Shown: one piece after another, positions 47,464 to 57,128 of the stretch
Layout of the letters: each line of letters opens with the position of its first letter
Numbering within the stretch: the first letter of the stretch is position 1
Origin: Clostridium ljungdahlii DSM 13528
Lineage (GTDB): Bacteria > Bacillota > Clostridia > Clostridiales > Clostridiaceae
Length of the DNA: 64,000 nucleotides
Direction of reading: 5' to 3'
NCBI RefSeq assembly: GCF_000143685.1
Contig: NC_014328.1
Location: 1,612,001 to 1,676,000, forward strand
Made by a program: the position numbers and the translations under genes
The notes under the pieces: model-generated
Database searches by the model: none
What the model was told of the DNA's origin: nothing
Seen by the model: only the letters and a program-made list of their open reading frames with translations

Positions 47464-48231
47464 ATGAGTTATCCAAAAGATCATCTTGTATCAAGAGCTG
47501 TAATTAAATTAGGGGAGTATGCTGTTTTACCACCAGAAGGAAGGGTAATTAATGTTATACCAAATTTTGAAGGATTTAAAATGACAATACTTGCTTCACC
47601 AAAAATGGGAACAAGTTTTGTACAGTATATAGGTGAAGTAGCACCAGATGCAAAAACTACTAAAACATTTGGAGGAGATGGTATTGAAACTTTTGTATTC
47701 TTCTTGGATGGAGAAGGAGAGCTTAAAGTAAAAGTTGGAGGCGAAGAAAAGAAATTAAAACAGGGAGGATATGCTTTTGCACCTGCAGATTTAGGGATGA
47801 ACATAAAAAATGAATCTAAAGGAACAATGAGGATATTGCTTTATAAACAAAGATATATTCCTCTTGAAGGAAAATCAGCTAGGGCAGTATTTGGCAATGT
47901 CAATGATATAGAAGAAAGAATTTATGATGAAATGGAAAACGTATTTATAAAGGATTTACTTCCAGTTGAATTAGGATTTGACATGAATATGCATATTTTA
48001 AGTTTTGAACCAGATGGCTGTCATCCTTTTGTAGAAACACATGTACAGGAGCATGGAGCATATCTAATGCAGGGACAAGGAATATACTTACTTGGAGATG
48101 AATGGGTACAAGTTAAGAAAGAAGATTTCATATGGTTTGGGCCTTTCATGAAACAAGCAGTGTATACTACAGGAAGAGAAAGACTAACTTATATTTATTC
48201 TAAGGATTGTAATAGAGACGTAATTTTATAA
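47464..48231 (+). CDS. allE: (S)-Ureidoglycine aminohydrolase
   Basis: A 255-aa bicupin enzyme that releases ammonia from (S)-ureidoglycine to give (S)-ureidoglycolate. The C-terminal cupin has the manganese ligand pattern ExHxxxH in PFVETHVQEHGAYLMQGQG, with a following Q, as known for plant and E. coli enzymes. The N-terminal cupin has FGGDGIETFVFFLDGEGEL. RBS AGGAGGGG is strong. It is the first gene of the allantoin operon, 11 bp before allC, whose product is its substrate. Confidence 0.93.
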   Translation: MSYPKDHLVSRAVIKLGEYAVLPPEGRVINVIPNFEGFKMTILASPKMGTSFVQYIGEVAPDAKTTKTFGGDGIETFVFFLDGEGELKVKVGGEEKKLKQGGYAFAPADLGMNIKNESKGTMRILLYKQRYIPLEGKSARAVFGNVNDIEERIYDEMENVFIKDLLPVELGFDMNMHILSFEPDGCHPFVETHVQEHGAYLMQGQGIYLLGDEWVQVKKEDFIWFGPFMKQAVYTTGRERLTYIYSKDCNRDVIL

Positions 48232-48242
48232 AATGTTAGGAA

Positions 48243-49490
48243 ATGATGAGTATGGAGACTTCATTAGCAAGAATAAAAAAGGATATAGGAACAATTCAAA
48301 AGTTCACCAGTACTCCTGGACAAGGATGTACACGATTTTCATATAGTATTGAGGATAAAAAAGCAAAAAATTATTTAATAGACGAAATGATTTCACTTGG
48401 TATGGATGTAAAAATAGATGGAGTTGGAAATTTAAGAGGCACATATAAGGGCCAGTGTGAAAATCTACCAATTATTTTGGTAGGTTCTCATATGGATACA
48501 GTGAAACATGGAGGAAGTTTTGATGGTATAACTGGAGTAATTGCAGCCCTCGAAGTTATTAGAGTATTAAAAGAAAATAACATAAATACAAAGCATACAA
48601 TAGGATTAATTGGTTTTGCTGAGGAAGAAGGTTCTAATTTTGGAGCTACTACTTTGGGGAGTAAAGTGATAACTGGTAAAATTGCTTCATCTGAATTAAA
48701 AAATATAAAAAATTTTGAAGGAAAAAGTTATTATGAAGTTTTAGAAGAAAGTGGTCTTAATCCTGAAAATATTGATAATGAAAGATTAGACAAGAAGGAC
48801 ATTCTTGGTATGTTAGAACTTCATATAGAACAGAGCATAGTTCTAGATAAAAATAATTTGTCTATAGGTATTGTGAAGGGGATAGCTGGGACTAGAACTT
48901 ATGGTGTGGAGATTATAGGAGAATCAAATCATGCTGGTGCAACGCCTATGAATATGAGAAAAGATGCTTTGATAGCAGCTTCAGAAATAATTTCACATGT
49001 AAACGATATAGTGAAAGAAAATGGGTTATCTACAACAGTTGCTACAGTAGGTAAAATAGAATGTCACCCTAATGTATCAAATGTTATAGCTGAAAAAGTA
49101 GGCTTTACAATTGATATAAGAGACTTAGATGACTATGCTATGGATAGAGTGCTTAAAGAAGTAATAAGTTATTCAAATAGAATTTCAGATAAATATGAAG
49201 TTAAATGCAATATTAGGCAAATAACTTCGTTTAAAGGCACTAGAACTTGTGAAAAAATTAACAATATTATTGAGGATATTGTTAAAAGCAGAGGGTATTC
49301 CTATTGCAAAATGTTGAGTGGAGCAGTTCACGATTCGGCAGTAATGGCAGAAATTACTGATGTTGGTATGATATTTGTACCAAGTAAGGATGGGAAAAGC
49401 CATGTACCTGAAGAATACACTTCATTTGAAGATATAAAAAGGGGAAGTGATGTATTACTAGAAACACTGCTAAAACTAGATAAAATTTAG
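48243..49490 (+). CDS. allC: Allantoate amidohydrolase
   Basis: A 415-aa M20-family enzyme turning allantoate into (S)-ureidoglycine, CO2 and ammonia. Metal-site motifs: VGSHMDTVKHGGSFDG, the paired glutamates of AEEEGSNFG, LHIEQS, and the late histidine in SGAVHDSAVMA. The dimer-domain HAGATPMNMRKDA is typical. Several ATGs occur (48243, 48246, 48252); the RBS AGGA at 48238-48241 fits the last best, so the true N terminus may be METSLARIKKD. Chemistry follows AllB and precedes AllE. Confidence 0.92.
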   Translation: MMSMETSLARIKKDIGTIQKFTSTPGQGCTRFSYSIEDKKAKNYLIDEMISLGMDVKIDGVGNLRGTYKGQCENLPIILVGSHMDTVKHGGSFDGITGVIAALEVIRVLKENNINTKHTIGLIGFAEEEGSNFGATTLGSKVITGKIASSELKNIKNFEGKSYYEVLEESGLNPENIDNERLDKKDILGMLELHIEQSIVLDKNNLSIGIVKGIAGTRTYGVEIIGESNHAGATPMNMRKDALIAASEIISHVNDIVKENGLSTTVATVGKIECHPNVSNVIAEKVGFTIDIRDLDDYAMDRVLKEVISYSNRISDKYEVKCNIRQITSFKGTRTCEKINNIIEDIVKSRGYSYCKMLSGAVHDSAVMAEITDVGMIFVPSKDGKSHVPEEYTSFEDIKRGSDVLLETLLKLDKI

Positions 49491-49534
49491 TTAAAGTTAG
49501 AAATGTATAAAATTAAGAAAGGATGAATTTTATT

Positions 49535-50548
49535 ATGGCTATTACTAAAGATTTTAAACCAAATAAGCTTAGTGATTATCTTGAAGCTACTGGACTCAAA
49601 GGGAAAAATTTCAAATTTGTTGATGATCTTTCAAAGGAAGGATTATTAAGTTTATTTAAGGCGGCTGAAGTTTTGGAACCGTACTGGAGATCAAAATTAA
49701 ATATAATGAATGGTAAAGTTTTATGCACAATGTTCTTTCAACCAAGTACTAGAACTAGATTTAGTACTGAAACTGCAATGATTAGATTAGGAGGTTCAGT
49801 TATAACTGAATCAGATCCAAGTCATAATTCTTCTGTAGCTAAAGATGAATCATTATGGGATACACTTAGAGTAGTTTCTCAATATGCAAACATAATTGGT
49901 TTAAGACATCCTGATGATAAGCAAGTATTTGAAGCACTTCCAGCAGCTGAAGTTCCAGTAATTTCTTGCGGCTGGGGAAATATAACTCATCCAACTCAAG
50001 GACTTCTTGATATGTATACAGTTTACAGAGCTTTTGGAAGGTTTGAAGGATTAAGAGTAATGGTAACATCACCAGATCTAACAAGAGCAAGAAGTGGGCA
50101 TTCTTTTGCTTTAGGTTTGGCCAGAATGGGAGCTGAGATAGTATATTCAGGACCAAAGAATTTGAAAACTCCAGATCTTATAAAAGGTAAATTAAATGAT
50201 ATGGGTGCAAAATATGAAGAACATTTTGATTTAAACAAGAAAGAGCAGGGTGAATTAATAACAACTTGTGATCTTGTTTATCTTCCAGGCTGCAGCGTTC
50301 CTGTAGGACAGGATGCAAGAGATGTATTCATGGAAAAGGCAGCAAACTATTATATTGATCTAGAAACTTTAGAGAAAGCAAAAAAGAAAACTGGAAAAAT
50401 AATAGGAATAATGCATTCTCTACCAAGATTCAAAGGAGAATTTGATTTTAGAATAGATAATACAGAACATGAGCTATATTTTAAGCAGATAAGCTTTAGT
50501 GTAGCAATAAGAATGGCACTTATTGCATCTATGATAGGTATTTCATAA
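49535..50548 (+). CDS. Carbamoyltransferase of the allantoin pathway (oxamate/ureide type)
   Basis: A 337-aa protein of the aspartate/ornithine carbamoyltransferase fold. Carbamoyl-phosphate motif FFQPSTRTRFSTET near 70, HPTQGLLDMYT, and the second-substrate loop MHSLPRFKG, which resembles the HPLPR of aspartate enzymes rather than the HCLP of ornithine enzymes. In the cluster it should run backwards: phosphorolysis of oxalurate (or ureidoglycine) to carbamoyl phosphate plus oxamate. That substrate is inferred from the genes around it. ATG 49535 is chosen with AAGGA about 11 bases upstream; 49523 overlaps the RBS. Confidence 0.82.
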   Translation: MAITKDFKPNKLSDYLEATGLKGKNFKFVDDLSKEGLLSLFKAAEVLEPYWRSKLNIMNGKVLCTMFFQPSTRTRFSTETAMIRLGGSVITESDPSHNSSVAKDESLWDTLRVVSQYANIIGLRHPDDKQVFEALPAAEVPVISCGWGNITHPTQGLLDMYTVYRAFGRFEGLRVMVTSPDLTRARSGHSFALGLARMGAEIVYSGPKNLKTPDLIKGKLNDMGAKYEEHFDLNKKEQGELITTCDLVYLPGCSVPVGQDARDVFMEKAANYYIDLETLEKAKKKTGKIIGIMHSLPRFKGEFDFRIDNTEHELYFKQISFSVAIRMALIASMIGIS

Positions 50549-50566
50549 AAGGAGTGAACTAAAAGC

Positions 50567-51505
50567 ATGGAAAGCAGAAAAATAGTAGTAGCTTTGGGTG
50601 GAAACGCTTTAGGTAATACACCAGAAGAACAAAAGCGATTAGTAAAAAGTACTGTAAAACCAATTGTTGATTTAATTCAGAGGGGAGATAAAGTTATAAT
50701 AGCTCATGGTAATGGACCTCAAGTTGGAATGATAAATCTTGCTTTGGAGACTGCATCCAAAACTGGTGCTAAAACTCCCAAAATGCCATTTCCAGAGTGT
50801 GGAGCCATGAGCCAGGGGTATATTGGATTTCATCTTCAAAATGCATTAAGGGAAGAATTGTTAAGTAGAAGGATGAATATTCCTGTAGCAACTGTTATAA
50901 CCCAAGTTATTGTTAACAAGCAAGACCCAGCATTTGATAAGCCATCAAAACCAATAGGTGCGTTTTATAGTAGAGAAGAGGCTTTAGCTATTTCTAAGGA
51001 AAAAGGTTATATAATGAAGGAAGATGCAGGAAGAGGATGGAGAAGAGTTGTACCATCTCCAATTCCTATAGATGTAGCAGAAAAAAAAACCATTAAAACT
51101 CTTGTTGACAATGGAGAGGTTGTTATAACTGTTGGAGGAGGAGGCATACCTGTTATTGCTAAAGGAAATAGTTTAATAGGAGTCTCTGCAGTTATAGACA
51201 AGGATTTTGCTAGTGAAAAAATTGCTGAAATACTTGACGCAAATTTATTAATAATACTTACTTCAGTGGATAAGACAGCAATCAATTATGGAAAGCCAAA
51301 TCAAGCTAATCTTGATATGTTAACAATTAAAGATGCAGAAAAATATATTGAACAAGGACAATTTGCTCCAGGTTCCATGCTTCCAAAAGTTCAGGCTGCA
51401 ATTAAGTTTGTAAAATCCAGTAGTAAGAGAAAGGCAATAATTACATCACTAGAATGTGCAGCAGATGCTATTGAAGGTAAAACAGGGACTGTAATTGTTG
51501 CATAG
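50567..51505 (+). CDS. arcC: Carbamate kinase
   Basis: A 312-aa kinase that transfers phosphate from carbamoyl phosphate to ADP, giving ATP, ammonia and CO2. Motifs: VVALGGNALG at the N terminus, AHGNGPQVGMIN, FPECGAMSQGYIGF and VVPSPIPIDVAE, all typical of carbamate kinases; the C-terminal FAPGSMLPKVQAAIKF is also conserved. It closes the energy-yielding branch of the pathway. It follows the carbamoyltransferase gene by 18 bp with AAAAGGAG as RBS. Confidence 0.94.
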   Translation: MESRKIVVALGGNALGNTPEEQKRLVKSTVKPIVDLIQRGDKVIIAHGNGPQVGMINLALETASKTGAKTPKMPFPECGAMSQGYIGFHLQNALREELLSRRMNIPVATVITQVIVNKQDPAFDKPSKPIGAFYSREEALAISKEKGYIMKEDAGRGWRRVVPSPIPIDVAEKKTIKTLVDNGEVVITVGGGGIPVIAKGNSLIGVSAVIDKDFASEKIAEILDANLLIILTSVDKTAINYGKPNQANLDMLTIKDAEKYIEQGQFAPGSMLPKVQAAIKFVKSSSKRKAIITSLECAADAIEGKTGTVIVA

Positions 51506-51571
51506 GTATTATTATAAATATTAAAAAACTAATAAAAAGAGATTATAAATAATAGTAGGAGGTAAAAAAGT

Positions 51572-52567
51572 ATGAGTAGTATTGAAAAGGTTTATCATGA
51601 TGAAGATGTTAATATGGATGCACTTAAAGGTAAGGTTGTAGCAATAATGGGATATGGAAGTCAGGGAAGAGGACAATCCAATTGCCTAAGAGACAATGGA
51701 GTAAATGTTATAATTGGTGCAGGAAATAAGGATAGATATCCGGATTGGGAAAATGCGGAAAAAGATGGATTTACTGTATATCCTTTTGATGAGGCAGTTA
51801 AAAAAGCTGATGTAGTAATGATATTACTTCAAGACCCTGCTCAACCTGCAGTTTATTATGAATCAATTCATCAAAATTTAAGACCAAATCAGACACTTTG
51901 CTTTGCACATGGGTTTGCAATATTGTATGGAACAATTGTGCCACCAGAATTTGTAGATGTAGTACTTTTTGTTCCTAATGGACCAGGTCCTGTTGTAAGG
52001 CAAAAATTTCTAGATGGTTCAGGAATATATGGTGCAGTTGCTGTAGACCAGGATGTTACTGGACATGCTAAAGAAACAGCTCTTGCGATTGCTAAAGGTG
52101 TTGGCAGCACAAGAACTGGTACAGTATATATTTCATTCCAACATGAGACTGAAGGAGATAACTTTGAAGAACAGGTTCTTTATGGTGGAACAATCAATCT
52201 TATGAGGGCAGTGTATGAAACTATGGCTAAGAATGGATATCCAAAATCCTTTGCTTATGCAAAGGCTATAAGGTCCATTAGGTCAGTAATTGACGATATA
52301 GATCGAGTTGGAATAGAAGAATATTTGTCGAAAAGATGCAGCAGAACTTGTGAATTTGCAGTTAGAACTTCTGGACCCAGAGTTATTAATTATGATGAAA
52401 TTGAAAAAATATTTAGAGAAACTGAAAAAGGTGAATTTGCAAAAAGATGGTTATTGGAATTCCAATGCGGTATGCCTACTTTAAACAGATTGAGAAGAAC
52501 TCATAAGAATTCGAATATGGAAGTTGTAGGAAAAGAGTGGAGAGAAAAGTTCAGTAAAGAAGTATAA
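51572..52567 (+). CDS. Ketol-acid reductoisomerase homologue, catalytically divergent
   Basis: A 331-aa protein matching KARI (IlvC) along its length: Rossmann GYGSQGRGQSNCLRDNGVNV near 30, FAHGFAILYG, the NGPGPVVRQKF block, and a C-terminal knotted part. By-eye alignment shows key losses: the catalytic lysine in PKGPGH becomes N (PNGPGP); the two glutamates of FECLHELK become K and S (AKAIRSIR). The D and E of the first metal site (GDNFEEQ) and the NAD(P) fold remain. Acetohydroxy-acid isomeroreduction is therefore unlikely. No other ilv gene is near. It fills the place of a ureidoglycolate dehydrogenase, which is otherwise absent, so an NAD(P)-linked oxidation is my inference. RBS TAGGAGG. 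Confidence 0.78.
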   Translation: MSSIEKVYHDEDVNMDALKGKVVAIMGYGSQGRGQSNCLRDNGVNVIIGAGNKDRYPDWENAEKDGFTVYPFDEAVKKADVVMILLQDPAQPAVYYESIHQNLRPNQTLCFAHGFAILYGTIVPPEFVDVVLFVPNGPGPVVRQKFLDGSGIYGAVAVDQDVTGHAKETALAIAKGVGSTRTGTVYISFQHETEGDNFEEQVLYGGTINLMRAVYETMAKNGYPKSFAYAKAIRSIRSVIDDIDRVGIEEYLSKRCSRTCEFAVRTSGPRVINYDEIEKIFRETEKGEFAKRWLLEFQCGMPTLNRLRRTHKNSNMEVVGKEWREKFSKEV

Positions 52568-52624
52568 CATAAAAATTAGAAATATGAAAATTAAATGATT
52601 GATAAAAAAGTTTTTAAACTTAAT

Positions 52625-52692
52625 TAGCCTATTGTACTAGATATGTATGTAACTATGATGTTGATATATTATTAAGTTCAATAGGCTATTTT
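52625..52692 (+). terminator. Stem-loop after the KARI-like gene
   Basis: TAGCCTATTG (52625-52634) and CAATAGGCTA (52679-52688) are perfect arms separated by 44 bases and followed by TTTT. It probably ends or attenuates the first half of the allantoin operon before the permease gene. Confidence 0.65.
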
Positions 52693-52763
52693 GATAAGAA
52701 AGTGGGTTGGAAATTTTGTTATATGCTTAAGTGATTTATTTAACAAACTAGGGAGGAATTATA

Positions 52764-54233
52764 ATGGAAAAAGATATAGATGTATTTGATGGAGAATTAG
52801 TTAATCCTAATGAAAGACTATATAATGAAGATCTTGCTCCTGCAAAAGAACGTAAGTGGGAAACATATAGTATATTTGCAATGTGGATGTCTGATGTCCA
52901 TAGTGTTGGTGGATATACCTTTGCAGCAGGTTTATTTTTTATGGGACTGACTGCATGGCAAGTTTTATTAGCTGAAATTATTGGTATATCTATTGTAATG
53001 TTTTTTTCCAATCTTACCAGCAGGCTTGGAACTAGGCTTGGAGTTCCATATCCTGTAATAAGCCGTATATCTTTTGGGGTTTGGGGAGGCAATATACCTG
53101 CTTTAATTAGAGGCCTAGTTGCAGTATTTTGGTATGGTATACAGACTTACTTAGCATCGGTGTCGGTTGTAGGCATTATATTAATATTTGCTCCGGGTGC
53201 TAAATCTTTAATGTTACGATCATTTTTGGGGTTGAATAGTCTTTATTGGATTGGATTCCTAATTATGTGGGCTGTTCAATTGTTAATAATGATATATGGC
53301 ATGGAAATAGTCAGAAAATTCAATAACTTAGCCGGGCCTTTAGTTTACGTTTTAATGTTTTTCTTGATAATATGGGTTGTAAATACATCGGGTGGACATA
53401 TTAACTTAAATGTTGGTTTAGCAGGTAAAAGATTATTTGGGTTAAATGCCGTCTATACATTTGTAGTAGCAATTGCATTGGTAGTAGCATATTTTAGTAC
53501 AATTATGCTTAATGTCTGTGATTTTACTAGATTTTCACCAAATTTTAAAGTGGTTAAAAGAGCTAATTTTTTAGGATTGCCTGTTAATTTTACATTATTC
53601 TCCATAGCAAGTGTAATTACGACTGCAGGAAGTATAGTTATATTTGGTTCGGCAATTTATGATCCTATACTATTAGTACAAAAAATTCCCAATAATACAG
53701 CTCAACTTATTGGAGCCGTTGGATTTATGATTGCGACTTTAGGAATTAATGTTATAGCAAATTTAGTTTCTCCTGTTTATGATCTTGCAAATTTGTTTCC
53801 AAAGCATATTAATTTCAAGCGAGGTGCAATAATTACTGCCATGCTTTCCATAGTAGTACTGCCATGGAAAATATATGCAAATCCAATTGCAGTAAATTAC
53901 TTTTTAGGCGGTCTGGCTGCATTTCTAGGGCCAATTTTTGCGATAATCATAGTAGATTATTATGTAGTCAAGAAGGAAAAAGTAGATGTACAAATGTTAT
54001 TTCAATTGAGTGGATCATATTGGTATGATAATGGTTTTAATAAAAAGGCTGTATTGGCATTATTGCTTGGAGTGATAATATCTGTACCTGCAGCTATGGT
54101 TCCTGCATTTAAAGTAATAGCTTCATTTTCCTGGTTTATAGGAGTATTTGTAAGCGGACTTTCTTATTGGATATTAATGAAGGATACTGTTGTTACCGAT
54201 CTTAACGATTACAAAGAGGAACATTCTTTATAG
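52764..54233 (+). CDS. NCS1 family permease (1), allantoin/purine-type transporter
   Basis: A 489-aa membrane protein with about 12 helices, importing a nucleobase or ureide with cations. NCS1 marks: the N-terminal NERLYNEDLAPAKERKWETY, WMSDVHSVGGYTFAAGL in helix 1, FGVWGGNIPALIRGLVAVFW around helix 3, and LVSPVYDLANLFPKHINFKR in helix 8. The allantoin transporter PucI of Bacillus belongs to this group. GGGAGGAATT is the RBS. It is adjacent to the first allantoinase gene, with its own leader downstream of a terminator. Confidence 0.85.
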   Translation: MEKDIDVFDGELVNPNERLYNEDLAPAKERKWETYSIFAMWMSDVHSVGGYTFAAGLFFMGLTAWQVLLAEIIGISIVMFFSNLTSRLGTRLGVPYPVISRISFGVWGGNIPALIRGLVAVFWYGIQTYLASVSVVGIILIFAPGAKSLMLRSFLGLNSLYWIGFLIMWAVQLLIMIYGMEIVRKFNNLAGPLVYVLMFFLIIWVVNTSGGHINLNVGLAGKRLFGLNAVYTFVVAIALVVAYFSTIMLNVCDFTRFSPNFKVVKRANFLGLPVNFTLFSIASVITTAGSIVIFGSAIYDPILLVQKIPNNTAQLIGAVGFMIATLGINVIANLVSPVYDLANLFPKHINFKRGAIITAMLSIVVLPWKIYANPIAVNYFLGGLAAFLGPIFAIIIVDYYVVKKEKVDVQMLFQLSGSYWYDNGFNKKAVLALLLGVIISVPAAMVPAFKVIASFSWFIGVFVSGLSYWILMKDTVVTDLNDYKEEHSL

Positions 54234-54343
54234 TTGTTTGATTGTAATTTTATAATTAAACGTTTTTATAAAAAAATAAATATTTTGAATGGGGCAGTTC
54301 TTTACATTCTTAGTTCTATTTTTAGATTAAGTAGGAGGTAGTA

Positions 54344-55711
54344 ATGAATAAGTATGATCTTATCATAAAAAATGGAAATATTGTATCTGAACATTCTATT
54401 AAAAAAGGAGATATTGGAATATTAAACGGTAAAATAGTTGAAGTGAGTCCTAAAATAAATGAGACTGCAACTGCTAATGAAATAATCGATGCAGAAGAAC
54501 TTTATATTTTACCAGGATTGATTGACGTACATGTTCATCTCAATGAGCCGGGGAGAACTGAGTGGGAAGGTATTTATACTGGTAGTTGTAGTTTGGCAGC
54601 AGGTGGAGTTACAACATTTTTTGACATGCCATTAAACAGTGATCCGCCTTTAATTTATCCTGACCAATTTAAAATAAAAGAAGATTTGGCAAAGAAAAAA
54701 TCTATAATTGACTTTGGCATTTTAGGAGGATTAGTTCCTGAAAATTTAAATTATTTAAAGGATTTAAAGAAATGTGGAGTTATAGGCTTTAAAGGTTTCA
54801 TGTCAAACAGTGGTATCAAGGAATTTAATTATCTTGATGATAACAGCTTGCTTGAAGGATTGAAGAAAATATCTAATCTACATTCTATAGTAATGCTTCA
54901 TGCAGAAAGTGAGGTTATAACTAGTCATTTAGCTTCAGAGGCAATAAGTGAAGGAAAAATTGCTGCTGAAGATTATGCTGCTTCAAGACCAATTATTTCA
55001 GAAGTTGAGGCTGTAGATAGAGCTATGTGTATGGCAGAAGTGGCAAATTGTAAAATTCATATAGCTCATGTAAGTAATAGTGAAGTAGTTAAAAGAGTTA
55101 AACTTGCAAAAAATAGAGGAGTGGATGTTACATTAGAGACTTGTCCACACTATTTATCTTTAACTGTAGATGACATCGTAACACAGGGTGCAATAGCGAA
55201 ATGTTCTCCTCCACTTAGAAAAAAAGATGATGTGGATCAATTGTGGAAAGCGCTCATAAATGGGGATATTGATATTATATCTTCTGATCACTCACCATCT
55301 TCACCCGATTTAAAGGATATGAGTGATGGAAAAAACATATTTAATGTGTGGGGAGGTATCTCTTCAGCTCAAAGTACATTAAATGTTCTGTTAGAGGAAG
55401 GATATTGGAAGAGGGGAGTTTCACTGGAATTAATATCTAAATTAACATCTGCTAATCCAGCTAGAAGATTTGGAATTTATCCTAGGAAAGGAACAATTTC
55501 AGTTGGAAGTGATGCGGATTTGGCCATTATTGATTTAAATCAATCTTTTATATTGAAAAAAGAAGACTTGCTATACAAACATTCGGTTAGCCCATTTATT
55601 GGTAAAAAATTTAGAGGTAAGGTAGTTTACACAGTTACAAAAGGCCATAAAGTATTTGAAAAGGGCAAGATTTTAGATGATGGCTATCGTGGTGAATTGA
55701 TAATTAATTGA
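54344..55711 (+). CDS. allB: Allantoinase (1)
   Basis: A 455-aa amidohydrolase that opens the hydantoin ring of allantoin to allantoate. Metal motifs: DVHVHLNEPG, the lysine of GFKGFMSNSG (carboxylated bridging ligand in the family), MLHAES, HIAHVSNSE and SSDHSP. TAGGAGG precedes the ATG. It lies 18 bp from a second allantoinase-like gene. Hydantoinase or dihydropyrimidinase activity cannot be excluded by motifs alone. Confidence 0.85.
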   Translation: MNKYDLIIKNGNIVSEHSIKKGDIGILNGKIVEVSPKINETATANEIIDAEELYILPGLIDVHVHLNEPGRTEWEGIYTGSCSLAAGGVTTFFDMPLNSDPPLIYPDQFKIKEDLAKKKSIIDFGILGGLVPENLNYLKDLKKCGVIGFKGFMSNSGIKEFNYLDDNSLLEGLKKISNLHSIVMLHAESEVITSHLASEAISEGKIAAEDYAASRPIISEVEAVDRAMCMAEVANCKIHIAHVSNSEVVKRVKLAKNRGVDVTLETCPHYLSLTVDDIVTQGAIAKCSPPLRKKDDVDQLWKALINGDIDIISSDHSPSSPDLKDMSDGKNIFNVWGGISSAQSTLNVLLEEGYWKRGVSLELISKLTSANPARRFGIYPRKGTISVGSDADLAIIDLNQSFILKKEDLLYKHSVSPFIGKKFRGKVVYTVTKGHKVFEKGKILDDGYRGELIIN

Positions 55712-55729
55712 TTTTGAGGTGAAATTTAG

Positions 55730-57088
55730 ATGTTAGATTTGTTTATTAAAGGTGGCAAAATCATAGAAAATGATTATATTTTTAAAGGTTCTATAGCTGT
55801 AAAAAGCGGTAAAATAGTGGGCATTACAAATACTGATATTAAAATTGATGCTGCTAATGTAATTGATGCTTCTGGAAAAATGATATTTCCGGGTGCTATA
55901 GATTGTCATGCACATTTAAATGATCCGGGATTTGAATGGAGGGAAGACTTCATTCATGGCTCTGAAGCAGCAGCAGCAGGAGGTGTAACAACTATAATTG
56001 ATATGCCGCTTCAGAATGAACCTGCACTTACATCAAGTAAAATATTTTTAGATAAGCAAAATAAAATCATGCACAAGTCTGTTGTTGATTATGCTTTCTG
56101 GGGTGGTCTTGTAGATAATAATGTGCAGAATATAGAGGAACTTTATAAGTCAGGTGCAATAGGACTAAAAGCATTTTTAGGTCCAGTTTCTTCTGATTAT
56201 TCTACCATAAATATGGGAATAGCAAGACAGGCATTAGAAATAACTACTCCATTAGGAATGGTTATTGGATTCCATTGTGAAGATTATTCAATAATAAAAA
56301 GTTATGAAACAAAGTTAAAAAAGGAGAATAAATTTGCTAGATCAGATTATTTTCAATCAAGGCCGGTTATTGCAGAATTATTAGCAGTTAAAAATGTGAT
56401 AGAAATGGCAAGAGAATCAGGTGGAAAAGTTCATATTTGTCATGTAAGCCACCCAGAGGTTGCTAAAGAAATAAAAAAAGCAAAAAATCAAGGAGTAAAT
56501 GTAACTTCAGAGACATGCCCTCATTATCTTGTATTTACGGATAATGATATGGTAGAAAATGGTGCAATATTCAAATGTGCTCCACCATTAAGAAGTTATA
56601 AAGATAAGGAGGAACTTTGGGATTATGTGATGGATGGCACAATAAATTGCATAGCATCCGATCATTCTCCTTGTACTATTGAAGAAAAATCAGAAGATAA
56701 ACATAACATATGGGAAATCTGGGGAGGTATAAGTGGCATACAAACTACATTCCAAGTTATGTTTAATAAAGTAGTGAATGAGAAAGGATTATCCCCTACT
56801 ATATTGACAAAACTTTTATCTAATGAGCCGGCAAAGATTTTTGATTTATATCCTAGAAAAGGTAATTTAAATATTGGTTCAGATGCTGATATTGTAATTG
56901 TTGATCCAAGAAGAAAATGGAAAATTACTTCAGAGTCACTTTTTTATAAAAATAAAATATCAGCTTTTATTGGACTTCAGGGTAAAGGAATTCCAGTTAC
57001 TACAATAGTAAGGGGAAATATAGTTTATGATGATGGCAAAATTGTAGGAAAACATGGTACGGGCTGTTTAGTTAAAGCTATACGATAA
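55730..57088 (+). CDS. Allantoinase-like amidohydrolase (2)
   Basis: A 452-aa paralogue of the preceding gene. Metal motifs: DCHAHLNDPGFEWRED, the lysine of GLKAFLGPVSSDY, GFHCEDYSI, HICHVSHPE and ASDHSP. Residues in the substrate loops differ from paralogue 1 (FLGPVSSDY versus FMSNSGIKE), so it may prefer another ureide or the opposite enantiomer. The gene order permease-amidohydrolase-amidohydrolase-permease suggests two matched uptake-hydrolysis pairs. GAGGTGAA is the RBS. Confidence 0.82.
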   Translation: MLDLFIKGGKIIENDYIFKGSIAVKSGKIVGITNTDIKIDAANVIDASGKMIFPGAIDCHAHLNDPGFEWREDFIHGSEAAAAGGVTTIIDMPLQNEPALTSSKIFLDKQNKIMHKSVVDYAFWGGLVDNNVQNIEELYKSGAIGLKAFLGPVSSDYSTINMGIARQALEITTPLGMVIGFHCEDYSIIKSYETKLKKENKFARSDYFQSRPVIAELLAVKNVIEMARESGGKVHICHVSHPEVAKEIKKAKNQGVNVTSETCPHYLVFTDNDMVENGAIFKCAPPLRSYKDKEELWDYVMDGTINCIASDHSPCTIEEKSEDKHNIWEIWGGISGIQTTFQVMFNKVVNEKGLSPTILTKLLSNEPAKIFDLYPRKGNLNIGSDADIVIVDPRRKWKITSESLFYKNKISAFIGLQGKGIPVTTIVRGNIVYDDGKIVGKHGTGCLVKAIR

Positions 57089-57128
57089 AAGGTAGAATTG
57101 TTATTTAAATATGAGGAGGGTTTATATT

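Noticed and set aside
51572..52567. Ordinary ilvC for branched-chain amino acid synthesis
   Set aside because: Key catalytic lysine and two metal-site glutamates are replaced, and the gene lies inside the allantoin operon without other ilv genes.
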